From positions 62,001 to 126,000 of the forward strand of contig JAQVFR010000001.1 in the NCBI GenBank assembly GCA_028697145.1: a stretch of 64,000 nt of DNA. Direction: 5' to 3'. Below, in pieces: positions 14,565 through 22,746 of the stretch. Source of the stretch: Actinomycetota bacterium. Lineage in GTDB: Bacteria; Actinomycetota; Geothermincolia; Geothermincolales; RBG-13-55-18. Position numbers and translations under genes: made by a program. The notes beneath the pieces were generated by a model, which was given only the letters and a program-made list of their open reading frames with translations, did not search any database and was not told the origin of the DNA. Each line of letters starts with the position of its first letter. The stretch's first letter is position 1.

Positions 14565-15244
14565 CGCGCCTCCCGAGCCGCCCGCTCTTTCACCAGCGAG
14601 GAAAGCCTTCCCACTACCTGCGATACGTTTTCACCCGTGGTGTCTATGAGCAGAGCATCGGGGGCGCGCTTGAGGGGGTTGTATTGGCGGGTGGTATCGA
14701 GATAATCCCTCCGCACCATCTCCTGCTGGATGGTGTGGAGCGAGACATCGTGCCCGTCCTTCGCCATCTCCCGGTGGCGGCGCCGCGCCCGTTCCTTTAC
14801 CGAGGCGGTGATGAAGAACTTCACATCCGCGCGTGGGAACACCACCGTCCCCACGTCCCTCCCCTCCACCACGACTCCCCCACCCGCCGCCATGCGGCGT
14901 TGTTTGTTCACCATCTCGCTGCGCACGAGGGGGTGTGAAGATACCTGGGAGACGTGAGCGGATACCTCCCGGGAACGTATGGCGGAGGTAATGTCCTCGC
15001 CGTCCATGAACACCCGGTAAGGGGGCCTTCTGCGCGACACGTGCTCCATGCCCACTTCCATGTCCGCTGCCACGGAGGCCAGCCTCTCCTCGTCGTCCAG
15101 GTCGATATGTTCGCGCAGTGCGCGCAGGGTGAGGGCGCGGTACATGGCCCCCGTGTCCAGGTAACGGAGGCCGAGGCGCCTCGCGAGCCTCTGCGCGACG
15201 GTGCTCTTGCCGGCCCCCGCCGGTCCGTCTATGGCGATGATCAT
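14561..15244 (-). CDS. cmk: Cytidylate kinase
   Basis: A 227-residue nucleoside monophosphate kinase phosphorylating CMP/dCMP. Motifs are the P-loop IDGPAGAGKSTVAQ, the YLDTGAMYRALT substrate loop and VVEGRDVGTVVFP. The track start at 15277 has its ribosome site nearly touching the ATG; the ATG at 15244, with GGAG at five bases, gives the usual family start (MIIAIDG). It heads the overlapping cmk-DUF512-der run. Confidence 0.95.
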   Translation of the reverse strand: MIIAIDGPAGAGKSTVAQRLARRLGLRYLDTGAMYRALTLRALREHIDLDDEERLASVAADMEVGMEHVSRRRPPYRVFMDGEDITSAIRSREVSAHVSQVSSHPLVRSEMVNKQRRMAAGGGVVVEGRDVGTVVFPRADVKFFITASVKERARRRHREMAKDGHDVSLHTIQQEMVRRDYLDTTRQYNPLKRAPDALLIDTTGENVSQVVGRLSSLVKERAAREAR

Positions 15245-15370
15245 TCCCGCTCCGTCAAATCCTTTTACTGCTGCCATGCCCCCATCATAGAGCGTAACCT
15301 CCCCGCTTTAAAGCCCTACCGCGTGCCGCGCGCTCGCTCCCGCCCCGGCGGAGCTCGTTTGTGCCGGCAG

Positions 15371-15379
15371 TGATATAAT
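15371..15379 (+). promoter_or_regulatory. Extended -10 promoter of the SDR gene
   Basis: TGATATAAT is a perfect extended -10 element 35 bases before the SDR start. The -35 position is only weakly matched, as is usual for extended -10 promoters. Confidence 0.55.
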
Positions 15380-15413
15380 CTCTATATCCACGTCCATTCG
15401 GGAGGTGTCCGAG

Positions 15414-16223
15414 ATGAAGGTATTGCGAGGCAGAAACGTCCTGATCACCGGAGGCGCGCTGGGGATGGGGAAGTCCCTGGCCAGGCTGCTCCTCCAGGAG
15501 GGCTGCCGGGTGGCCCTGGTGGACATCCGCGAGGGCGACCTGGACGCAGCCTTGCGCGAGCTCTCACCCATCGGGGAGGTATACGCCTTCGTCTGCGACA
15601 TATCCGACCGCGAAAAGGTCTACGGGCTCGCGCAGAGGGTGCGGGACGAGTTCGGGGACATCGATATCCTCGTCAACAACGCCGGGGTGGTCAAGTCCGA
15701 TCCTTTCCTCGAGAAACCCGACGAGGTCATAGAGCGCACGGTGGCGGTCAACCTCCTGGCCCACTTCTGGACCATGAAGGCCTTCCTCCCCGCCATGGTG
15801 GCGAAGAAGGAGGGGCACGTGGTCAACATGGCCTCCGCCGGCGGGCTGCTGGGCGTGCCTTATATCAGCGACTATTGCGCCACCAAGTTCGCCGTGATCG
15901 GCCTCACCGAATCGCTGCGCCAGGAGTTCAAACTGAGGGGCCTGCGCAGGGTCCGTTTCACCTATGTCTGCCCAAACACGGTTGGGACGGGCATGTTCGC
16001 CGGAGCCAGGCCGGTAAAGGGGACGAAGCTCCTCGATGCGGACGAGGTCACGCGCAGTATAGTCCAGGGCATCAAGAGGAACCGCTCCTTCATAGGGGTC
16101 CCCTTCTCGGTATATCTCGTGCCCCTCACCAAGGCCCTGACTCCCATACCGGTGCTCGACCTCTTCAACCGCGTCATGGGCATCGCCACCTCGTCTGAGA
16201 CCACGACGGGAAGACCGGAATAA
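15414..16223 (+). CDS. Short-chain dehydrogenase/reductase
   Basis: A 269-residue classical SDR. It has the NAD(P)-binding TGGALGMGKS near residue 12, an acidic residue at the end of beta-2 (VDIREGD) that favours NAD, NNAG near 85, the catalytic serine in MASAGG and YCATK as the Tyr-Lys pair. The substrate is unknown; the hydrophobic C-terminal region (FSVYLVPLTKAL) suggests a lipid or retinol-like substrate and possible membrane contact. The ATG at 15414 is chosen because GGAGG is eight bases upstream; the track's GTG overlaps that site. The gene is read against all its neighbours and has its own promoter. Confidence 0.88.
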   Translation: MKVLRGRNVLITGGALGMGKSLARLLLQEGCRVALVDIREGDLDAALRELSPIGEVYAFVCDISDREKVYGLAQRVRDEFGDIDILVNNAGVVKSDPFLEKPDEVIERTVAVNLLAHFWTMKAFLPAMVAKKEGHVVNMASAGGLLGVPYISDYCATKFAVIGLTESLRQEFKLRGLRRVRFTYVCPNTVGTGMFAGARPVKGTKLLDADEVTRSIVQGIKRNRSFIGVPFSVYLVPLTKALTPIPVLDLFNRVMGIATSSETTTGRPE

Positions 16224-16294
16224 CCCTCTCCCGCACGTAGTGTGAGGTGGTACATGGAGTTTTATTATGACGATGAAAGGCGCCCCTTTACCGA

Positions 16295-17587
16295 TTAGCT
16301 CCCCGACACGAGGTGGCGCAGGGTCTGCCCGAAGCCGGGGAAGGAGATGTTCACGCATTCCCAGCCTGAGATCACCGTGTCTCCCTCGGCGCAGAGAGCG
16401 GCGACCGCCAGGGCCATGGCGATGCGGTGATCTCCGTGTGAGTCCACCACGGCTCCCCTCAGCTCCGCGGGTCCGCTCACCGCGAAGCCGTCGGGCAGCT
16501 CCTTTATCTCCGCCCCCATCTTGCGCAGCTCGCCGCATATGGCGGCGATGCGGTCGCTTTCCTTCACCCGCAGCTCCCCCGCGCCCCTGACCACCGTCAC
16601 TCCGCGCGCCGCGCACCCCAGCACCGCCAGCAGGGGCACTTCGTCTATCATCGCCGGGACGCGGTCGCTCTCGACCTCCACGCCGACCAGGCTGGCGCTC
16701 CTCACCTCGAGGTCCCCCCGTGGTTCGTTGCAGGTCTCGCGGTAGTCGGACTCCATGACCAGCGCGCCCATGGTGTTGAGCGCAGAGAGGAATCCCGCCC
16801 GCGTGGGGTTGAGGCCCACTCCTTTCAGCCTGAGGTGTGAACCGGGCACGAGGGCCGCCGCGGCCATGAGAAAGGCGGCGCTGGAGATGTCGCCGGGGAT
16901 GTCGATCTTGCAGCCCGCGAGGGCGGAGGGCCTGATGCTCATGGTATCCTCCCCCTCGAATTCCAGGTCGGCGCCCATGAGCAACAGCATCCTCTCGGTG
17001 TGGTCGCGTGACGACCTGCCCCCCACGATGCGCGTCTCACCCCGGGCCTGCAGGCCCGCCAGCAGCAGGGCCGATTTCACCTGTGCGCTGTCCACCTCCA
17101 TGCGGTGCTCGATACCCTCGAGCCTGCCTCCGCGGACGGTCAACGGTGGCCTGGTGTCGTCATCCATGCCGCTTATGTCCGCGCCCATCGCGCGCAGTGG
17201 CGAGACGATGCGTCCCATGGGCCGCCGCCGCAGGGAAGCGTCTCCGTCGATGACGCAGGCAAGGGGGCGGCCCGCAAGGGCGCCGCAAAGCAGGCGCATG
17301 GTGGTGGCGGAGTTGCCCGCGTCGAGTATCCCCGCCGGCTCGCTCCAGCCATCGGGCCCCCTGCCCTCTATGGCGAGCTCGCACCCATCCAACTCGACCT
17401 CCACGCCCAGGGACCTCAGGCAGGACAGGGTGGAGAGGCAGTCGTCCGAGAGCAGAAAGGGCGCGGCGGCGGTCCTGCCCTTCGCCATGGCCCCGAGGAT
17501 GGCGGAGCGGTGGGAGATGGACTTGTCCGGTGGCACGCACGCCTCTCCATTGAGTCCTCTCCCCGCCTTGCCGAGCCTGATGTCCAT
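16295..17587 (-). CDS. aroA: 3-Phosphoshikimate 1-carboxyvinyltransferase (EPSP synthase)
   Basis: A 430-residue enzyme of the shikimate pathway that joins phosphoenolpyruvate to shikimate 3-phosphate. Motifs include PPDKSISHRSAILGA near residue 20, the LDAGNSATTMRL phosphate-binding block and the C-terminal RVKESDRIAAI and DHRIAMALA. I chose ATG 17587, preceded by AAGGAG, over 17632, whose extra 15 residues are charged. It follows tyrA on the same strand, in an aroH-aroF-tyrA-aroA set for aromatic amino acids. Confidence 0.96.
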   Translation of the reverse strand: MDIRLGKAGRGLNGEACVPPDKSISHRSAILGAMAKGRTAAAPFLLSDDCLSTLSCLRSLGVEVELDGCELAIEGRGPDGWSEPAGILDAGNSATTMRLLCGALAGRPLACVIDGDASLRRRPMGRIVSPLRAMGADISGMDDDTRPPLTVRGGRLEGIEHRMEVDSAQVKSALLLAGLQARGETRIVGGRSSRDHTERMLLLMGADLEFEGEDTMSIRPSALAGCKIDIPGDISSAAFLMAAAALVPGSHLRLKGVGLNPTRAGFLSALNTMGALVMESDYRETCNEPRGDLEVRSASLVGVEVESDRVPAMIDEVPLLAVLGCAARGVTVVRGAGELRVKESDRIAAICGELRKMGAEIKELPDGFAVSGPAELRGAVVDSHGDHRIAMALAVAALCAEGDTVISGWECVNISFPGFGQTLRHLVSGS

Positions 17588-17655
17588 GCCCTTCTCTCCT
17601 TCTTCTCCCGCCCTGCGCTCGCCTCGGCGCATATCCGACCTCCCGGAGGCGCCGC

Positions 17656-18786
17656 CTACTCACCCCCGAGCGTCTTGCCGAGGTTGGCGCGGTAACCCCT
17701 TCCCCGCAGGGCCTCCGCCGAGCGCAGCGCCGCTTCCTCCCCGCAGATGGTAAGGCGCAGGAGGCCTTGCCCGCTCTCCAGCGGGTGCATCAGCTCTATG
17801 TCCTCTATGTTTATGCCCATCTCCCCCACGGTCAGGGTTACGTCGCTGATGACGCCGGGACGGTCGTCCACCGCCAGGATCACGCTGTAGAATCCCGCGA
17901 GCGATTCGCCGAGCACCGGCGCGATGCTCTGCCTTCCCGTGCTGGCGTTCCGCATCCAGCGCACCAGCTCCTCCTCCTCGCCCCCGGCGAGCAGGTCCGA
18001 TATGCGCAGCATGGAGTCCACGCATTCCGACAGCGACTCCCGCACGGCGTCGCGGTTCTCCATCAGAATGTCCAGCCAGAGCCCTGCGTCCGATGCCGCG
18101 ATGCGCGTCATGTCCCTGAAGCCTCCCGCGGCCAGGCGCAGCAGCGGGTACTCCTCGGCGCGCTGCAGGGCCACGTTCATGAGCGACATGGCCATGACGT
18201 GCGGGAGGTGGCTGATTACCGAGGCGGCGCGGTCGTGCTGGCGAGGCTCCATGGCGATGACGCGCGCGCCCAGGGAGGCCAGCAGGGCGTGCAGCCTGGA
18301 ATATGCCTCCGCGTCGCAGTCCTCGCTGGGGGTGAGCACGTAGTACGCGTCGCGGAAGAGCTGCGGGTCGGCGAAACCCACCCCCCTCTGCTCCGATCCC
18401 GCCAGCGGATGGCCACCGATGAAATGGCATGCGGGCGGCAGGATGTCACGCGCCGTCTCCATCACGCGTTCCTTCACGGAACCGACGTCGCTCACGGTCG
18501 CGCCGGGGCGCAGGGCGGGCGCGGCCCGGACCAGCGCGTCCGGTATGGAGCGCACCGGCACGGCAACGAAAACGAGGTCGCACGCGGCCGCCAGCTCGGC
18601 CTCGCCCTCCGCCGCCTCCTCTATCGCCCCCCTCTCCAGGGCCCGGGCGAGCATGGCCGCGTCGGCATCGTAGCCGATCACTTTTCCCGCCGCTCCCTCG
18701 CCGCGCAGCGCCAGCCCCAGGGAGCCTCCGATCAGGCCCGTGCCCAGGATGCCCACGCGCTCGTATTGGGGCTGTTGCACAGCCAT
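17656..18786 (-). CDS. tyrA: Prephenate dehydrogenase with C-terminal ACT domain
   Basis: A 376-residue NAD(P)-dependent enzyme making 4-hydroxyphenylpyruvate from prephenate. It has the Rossmann motif GILGTGLIGGSLG near residue 12, the FIGGHPLAGSEQRG active-site block and an HLPHVMAM helix. The C-terminal ~75 residues (VILAVDDRPGVISDVT...INIEDIELMH) form an ACT domain, the usual site of tyrosine feedback. The ATG at 18786 follows a GTG in frame; GAGGCGGT lies just upstream. It sits between aroF and aroA. Confidence 0.95.
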   Translation of the reverse strand: MAVQQPQYERVGILGTGLIGGSLGLALRGEGAAGKVIGYDADAAMLARALERGAIEEAAEGEAELAAACDLVFVAVPVRSIPDALVRAAPALRPGATVSDVGSVKERVMETARDILPPACHFIGGHPLAGSEQRGVGFADPQLFRDAYYVLTPSEDCDAEAYSRLHALLASLGARVIAMEPRQHDRAASVISHLPHVMAMSLMNVALQRAEEYPLLRLAAGGFRDMTRIAASDAGLWLDILMENRDAVRESLSECVDSMLRISDLLAGGEEEELVRWMRNASTGRQSIAPVLGESLAGFYSVILAVDDRPGVISDVTLTVGEMGINIEDIELMHPLESGQGLLRLTICGEEAALRSAEALRGRGYRANLGKTLGGE

Positions 18787-18810
18787 CACCGCCTCGCCTT
18801 CTCCGTCTCC

Positions 18811-19821
18811 TTACTCTCTTCCCAGGAACGCCGCCAGCTCCGCCAGCTCGTCCATCATCGCCCGGAAGCCGCTCACGGTCAATGACTGCGGGCCGTCGCA
18901 CAGTGCCTCGCGGGGGTTGGGGTGGATCTCCACCATCACCCCGTCCGCCCCGGCCGCCAGGGCGGCCTTGCACAGCGGGGCCACCAGTTCGCGCACCCCC
19001 GTGGCATGGCTGGGATCGACGATGACGGGGAGGTGCGACGCGTTCTTCACCGCCGGCACCGCTGATATGTCGAGGGTATTGCGGGTGCCCGTCTCGAAGG
19101 TGCGTATCCCCCTCTCGCAGAGTATGACGTTCTTGTTCCCCTCCTTGAGGATGTACTCCGCCGCCATCATCCATTCCTCCACCGTCGAGCTCATGCCGCG
19201 CTTGAGGAGGACGGGCTTCTCCTGGTAACCCAGGTCCCTGAGCATGAGGAAGTTCTGCATGTTGCGCGCCCCCACCTGCAGCACGTCCGCGTAGCGCGCC
19301 ACCACCTCTATGTCCCGCACGTCCAGCACCTCGGTGACGACGGGCAGCCCCGTCTCATCGCGAGCCCTGGCCAGCATGGCGAGTCCTTCCTCGCCCAGCC
19401 CCTGAAAGCTGTAGGGGGAGGTGCGCGGCTTGTAAGCGCCGCCGCGGAACAGCGCGGCGCCGGCCTCCCTGGCCGCATGCGCCGCCTCCACCACCTGCTC
19501 CTCGTTCTCCACCGAGCAGGGACCGGCGATGACGGTGAAGCCCCCGCCCCCTATGCGTGCATCCCCCACCGTGATGACCGTGGGCTCGTCCTTGAACTCA
19601 CGGCTCACCAGCTTGTAGGGCTTCATTATGGGCACGACCTTCTCCACGGCGGGATAGGCCTCCAGGGGCATCTGCATGACCCTCTCGCGGTCCCCGATGA
19701 CGCCTATCACGGTGCGGAATTCTCCGCGTGACACGTGGGCCTCGGCGCCCACCTCGTGCAGCCGGGCCACGAGCTCGCCTACGTCCCTGTCGGTCGTACC
19801 CTCGCGCAATACGATCACCAT
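18811..19821 (-). CDS. aroF: 3-Deoxy-7-phosphoheptulonate synthase (type I beta)
   Basis: A 336-residue DAHP synthase, first step of the shikimate pathway, joining PEP and erythrose 4-phosphate. The N-terminal ferredoxin-like regulatory domain (MVIVLREGTTDRDV...) is of the Thermotoga/Bacillus type and is followed by the barrel with FTVIAGPCSVE, RGGAYKPRTSPYSFQG, LLKRGMSST and PVIVDPSHATG. The start may be GTG 19830 or ATG 19821; I prefer 19821 because it matches the family's N-terminus. It lies between aroH and tyrA. Confidence 0.95.
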   Translation of the reverse strand: MVIVLREGTTDRDVGELVARLHEVGAEAHVSRGEFRTVIGVIGDRERVMQMPLEAYPAVEKVVPIMKPYKLVSREFKDEPTVITVGDARIGGGGFTVIAGPCSVENEEQVVEAAHAAREAGAALFRGGAYKPRTSPYSFQGLGEEGLAMLARARDETGLPVVTEVLDVRDIEVVARYADVLQVGARNMQNFLMLRDLGYQEKPVLLKRGMSSTVEEWMMAAEYILKEGNKNVILCERGIRTFETGTRNTLDISAVPAVKNASHLPVIVDPSHATGVRELVAPLCKAALAAGADGVMVEIHPNPREALCDGPQSLTVSGFRAMMDELAELAAFLGRE

Positions 19822-19912
19822 CTCGACCACTTCCTTCCTGGTATATAACGGTTACGCCCGGGGCCCGCGCCTCCTCCCTGGGACCACCGTCATGCCCTCA
19901 ATAATCCAAAGA

Positions 19913-19933
19913 GTTCGAGCACCTGGCTCGAAC
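19913..19933 (-). other. RNA hairpin between aroH and aroF
   Basis: GTTCGAGC and GCTCGAAC form a perfect 8-bp stem with a five-base loop in the 150-base gap after aroH. The minus-strand sequence after it (TCTTTGG) is only weakly T-rich, so it may be an attenuator-like or RNA-stability element instead of a strong terminator. No T-box or leader peptide rich in aromatic residues was seen. Confidence 0.45.
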
Positions 19934-19972
19934 TCCCCTTACGCTCTATGTGGTTGTGAGGCGCTGCCGGCT

Positions 19973-20335
19973 TTATTCGGGGAGATCCGTCCTCAGCTGG
20001 CGCGCCCCCTCAAGATAGGGATGGCGCATTTCATGCGGGTGTTTTCGCGTATAGAAATGCATGAGGACGCGGAGGCACATCGGCGTCGAATCCTCGATGG
20101 ACAGCTCTCGCGCGCACAGCAGCGGCACGTGGGTCAGGCCGATGTGCCGCGCCGCCGCCGCCGGGAACTCGGCGGTCAGGTCCTCGGTGGCGGTGAATAT
20201 GATATCCATGATGTCCTCCGGCCGGATCTCGTTGCGCTTTATCATCTCCCGCAGGAGCTCCGCCGCTTTCTCCGTTATCTCCTCTTTGGTGTTCTCCCTG
20301 CAGAGGATAGCTCCCCGCAATGCTCTCACCTGCAT
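19973..20335 (-). CDS. aroH: Chorismate mutase, AroH type
   Basis: A 120-residue monofunctional chorismate mutase of the trimeric AroH fold (Bacillus type). It converts chorismate to prephenate, the substrate of the adjacent tyrA product. Recognisable features are VRALRGAILCRENTKEEI with the active-site Arg and Glu, the IIFTATEDLTAEFPAAAAR segment and a C-terminal MRHPYLEGA. ATG is preceded by GGAGG at six bases. Confidence 0.93.
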   Translation of the reverse strand: MQVRALRGAILCRENTKEEITEKAAELLREMIKRNEIRPEDIMDIIFTATEDLTAEFPAAAARHIGLTHVPLLCARELSIEDSTPMCLRVLMHFYTRKHPHEMRHPYLEGARQLRTDLPE

Positions 20336-20410
20336 AACCTGCCTCCTAATGATCAGGACAACAGTTTACCATAACCGCCCCATGACGTCTGCTTTGCATC
20401 TCGCTGACCT

Positions 20411-21139
20411 TCAGGGGCCGCCCCCGCCGAGATCGCGGAGCTTGCGCACCTCCCCCTCCCCGAGGGGACGGTAGCTCCCCTCCTCCACCCCCTTGAGGTC
20501 GAGCGGCCCGAAACGGGTGCGGACAAGGTCGACGACTTCCAGCCCCACTGCTGCGCACATGCGCCGAACCTGCCGTTTCCTGCCCTCGTGGATGGTCATC
20601 TCCAGGAGGCATCCCTCGGCGTCCTGCCCGAGCACCTTCACCTTCGCCTCCGCGGTCGTACCCTCCTCCAGGGGTATGCCCCCGCGCAGCCGGGACAGGC
20701 CACGAGCCGAGAGCCGGCCCCTGGCCCGCACCACGTAGGTCTTCTCGACGCCGTGGCTGGGGTGCATGAGCATGTGGGAGAGATAGCCGTCATTGGTGAT
20801 GAGCAGGAGGCCGCGGGTGTCGCGGTCAAGGCGCCCCACCGGGAAGAGCCTTCCTTCCTCGTGGATGAGGTCCATCACCGTGGCGCGGCCCCGGGTATCC
20901 TTTACGGTGGTTATGTATCCCGCGGGCTTGTTGAGGAGGTAATACCTCTTCGTGACCTCCAGTTCGACGGGTACGCCGTCGACACACACGCGGTCCCGCG
21001 AGACGTCCACCCTGTCCCCCAGCGCAGCCGTCCGGCCGTTCACGCTTACGCGGCCGGACTCTATCATCGCCTCGCAGCGGCGCCGCGAACCCAGGCCCGC
21101 GGCGGCCAGCGCCTTCTGCAGCCGCTCCCCTTCAGGCAT
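20411..21139 (-). CDS. rluB: Ribosomal large subunit pseudouridine synthase, RluB family
   Basis: A 242-residue RNA pseudouridine synthase. An N-terminal S4 RNA-binding domain (RLQKALAAAGLGSRRRCEAMI) precedes the catalytic domain with VGRLDRDTRGLLLITNDG, which holds the catalytic Asp, and the KRQVRRMCAAVG motif. By homology it modifies 23S rRNA near position 2605. It is adjacent to scpB and scpA, a common order in Gram-positive genomes. Confidence 0.93.
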   Translation of the reverse strand: MPEGERLQKALAAAGLGSRRRCEAMIESGRVSVNGRTAALGDRVDVSRDRVCVDGVPVELEVTKRYYLLNKPAGYITTVKDTRGRATVMDLIHEEGRLFPVGRLDRDTRGLLLITNDGYLSHMLMHPSHGVEKTYVVRARGRLSARGLSRLRGGIPLEEGTTAEAKVKVLGQDAEGCLLEMTIHEGRKRQVRRMCAAVGLEVVDLVRTRFGPLDLKGVEEGSYRPLGEGEVRKLRDLGGGGP

Positions 21140-21160
21140 ACGCCTCCCGCCCCGGCGCCG

Positions 21161-22012
21161 TCAACCCTCCGACCCCCCGGGAGCGCCGTACTCCCCGGCG
21201 GGATCCCACGTCCCGGCGGCGTCTGCGGCGTCATCGCCCGCGGGGACGCTTTCATGCCCATGCCGGCCGTCTTCCGCGAGAGAATCCGCCGTCGCGCCAT
21301 CCGCATGCGGCGCACTACCCGCGCCGGGCGCAGCCAGGTTCCGCGTGAGATCATCCGCATCCCCCCCGCCGGCCCCGCTTCCGGCTTCCACCTGCCCGGA
21401 AAGTGACATAGCGATGCGCTGGACCGTCTCGCGGTCCGGCTCGAAATCCTCCAGCGGAGAAAGGTCGTCAAGGCTGTTCAAGCCGAAGCGCTCCAGGAAC
21501 TTGTCGGTGGTGACGTAGAGGGCGGGGCCTCCGGGGGCCCTCTCCTTCCCGGCCTCGGCGACCAGGCCCTGCTCCTCCAGTACCTTGACCATGTTCTCCG
21601 ACTGCACTCCCCGCAAGTTCGCGACCTGGCCGCGCGTTATCGGCTGCAGGTAGGCCACTATGGCCAGGGTCTCCACCGCGGCCCGCGTGAGCCTGGCCCG
21701 CCGCGAGGCCAGCAGCAGCTTCTCGATGTGCGGGGCATAGGCAGGGTGGGTGTGCATGCGCCAGCCGCCGCCCACCTCCCGCAGCTGCATGCCCCGGTTA
21801 TACGCCAGGTATTCCTCGCGCAGCTCCTGCAGCGCGGAGAGCGCCTTGCCCTCGTCGCACGACAGCGCCTCCGCAAGCTGCCGCGGCGTCAGGGGGTCGT
21901 CGGCCACGAAGAGCATGGCCTCCAGCGCCCCTTTTATGTCCTCCATCCCCTGGATGTCGTCCTGGCCCGCCTCCGTCCTCCACAGCTTTCCTCCGATGGG
22001 CTTAATCTCCAT
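21161..22012 (-). CDS. scpB: Segregation and condensation protein B
   Basis: A 283-residue ScpB, the winged-helix partner that binds ScpA and Smc in the chromosome-condensing complex. The core runs from EDIKGALEAMLFVADDPLT to GLNSLDDLSPLEDF, with the conserved ETLAIVAYLQPITRGQ motif. The last ~70 residues (alanine, glycine and aspartate rich) are a long disordered tail not usual for the family. Two in-frame ATGs (22021, 22012) are close; the second has better ribosome spacing. It overlaps scpA. Confidence 0.93.
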   Translation of the reverse strand: MEIKPIGGKLWRTEAGQDDIQGMEDIKGALEAMLFVADDPLTPRQLAEALSCDEGKALSALQELREEYLAYNRGMQLREVGGGWRMHTHPAYAPHIEKLLLASRRARLTRAAVETLAIVAYLQPITRGQVANLRGVQSENMVKVLEEQGLVAEAGKERAPGGPALYVTTDKFLERFGLNSLDDLSPLEDFEPDRETVQRIAMSLSGQVEAGSGAGGGDADDLTRNLAAPGAGSAPHADGATADSLAEDGRHGHESVPAGDDAADAAGTWDPAGEYGAPGGSEG

Positions 22013-22736
22013 GCTTCTCATCTCCCATGGCGTAGACCCTGATGTCCCCGAACCGCGCGGCCTGGCTTATGTCGATCTCCTCGCGCTTGTACAGCTCCAG
22101 CAGGGCGAGGAATACGGCTATGAGCTCGACCTTGAGCGCGCAATCGGCGGTGAGTTCCCGGTACGAGGTGCTGCCCTTCTCGGCCAGCGTCCTGCGCACG
22201 CGGTCCATGAAATCGTCCATATTTATCTTGATCGGCGCTATGTAGGAGACGTCCAGCTCCGCCTCCGCCTCTATCAGCTCGCGCGCCGCCTGCGCCAGCC
22301 TCTGCAGGGTAAGCCCGCTCAGCACGTCGGGCACGATATGGCTGAAGGGCTCCTCAAGGTCGACCTCGCGGTAATAGTATCTCTCCTCGCGCTCCAGCCG
22401 CTTCCCCAGCTCTGCCGCTGCATCGCGGAATTTCTGGTATTCCACCAGCCTCCACAGCAGCTCCTCCCGCAGCTCCGTGGGGGCGATCTCCTCCGCCTCT
22501 TTCTCGGGCTCCGGCAGGAGGTAATCCGACTTCAGTTTCAGCAGCGTGGCCGCGATGAGCAGGAACTCCGTCGCCACCTCCAGGTCGAGGTCGCGCATGC
22601 TCTCCATGTAGGCGATATATTCGTCCGTGATCTCCGTGATGGAGATATCGTAGATGTCGATCTCCCTGCGGCCGATGAGATGGAGCAGGAGATCGAACGG
22701 CCCCTCGAAGACCTCCAGTTTCACCTGGTAAGGCAC
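22002..22736 (-). CDS. scpA: Segregation and condensation protein A
   Basis: A 244-residue ScpA, the kleisin that bridges the Smc heads. It begins with the family signature YQVKLEVFEGPFDLLLHLIGRREIDIYDI and has EFLLIAATLLKLKSDYLLP near residue 75. The C-terminal winged helix (FLALLELYKREEIDISQA) completes it. The GTG start has GGGGAGA upstream. The gene overlaps scpB by 11 bases and follows trpS by 10, so these probably form one transcript. Confidence 0.95.
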   Translation of the reverse strand: MPYQVKLEVFEGPFDLLLHLIGRREIDIYDISITEITDEYIAYMESMRDLDLEVATEFLLIAATLLKLKSDYLLPEPEKEAEEIAPTELREELLWRLVEYQKFRDAAAELGKRLEREERYYYREVDLEEPFSHIVPDVLSGLTLQRLAQAARELIEAEAELDVSYIAPIKINMDDFMDRVRRTLAEKGSTSYRELTADCALKVELIAVFLALLELYKREEIDISQAARFGDIRVYAMGDEKHGD

Positions 22737-22746
22737 GTCTCTCCCC

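Noticed and set aside
19913-19933. GTTCGAGC...GCTCGAAC considered as a tRNA T-arm remnant
   Set aside because: No acceptor, D or anticodon arms could be assembled around it.
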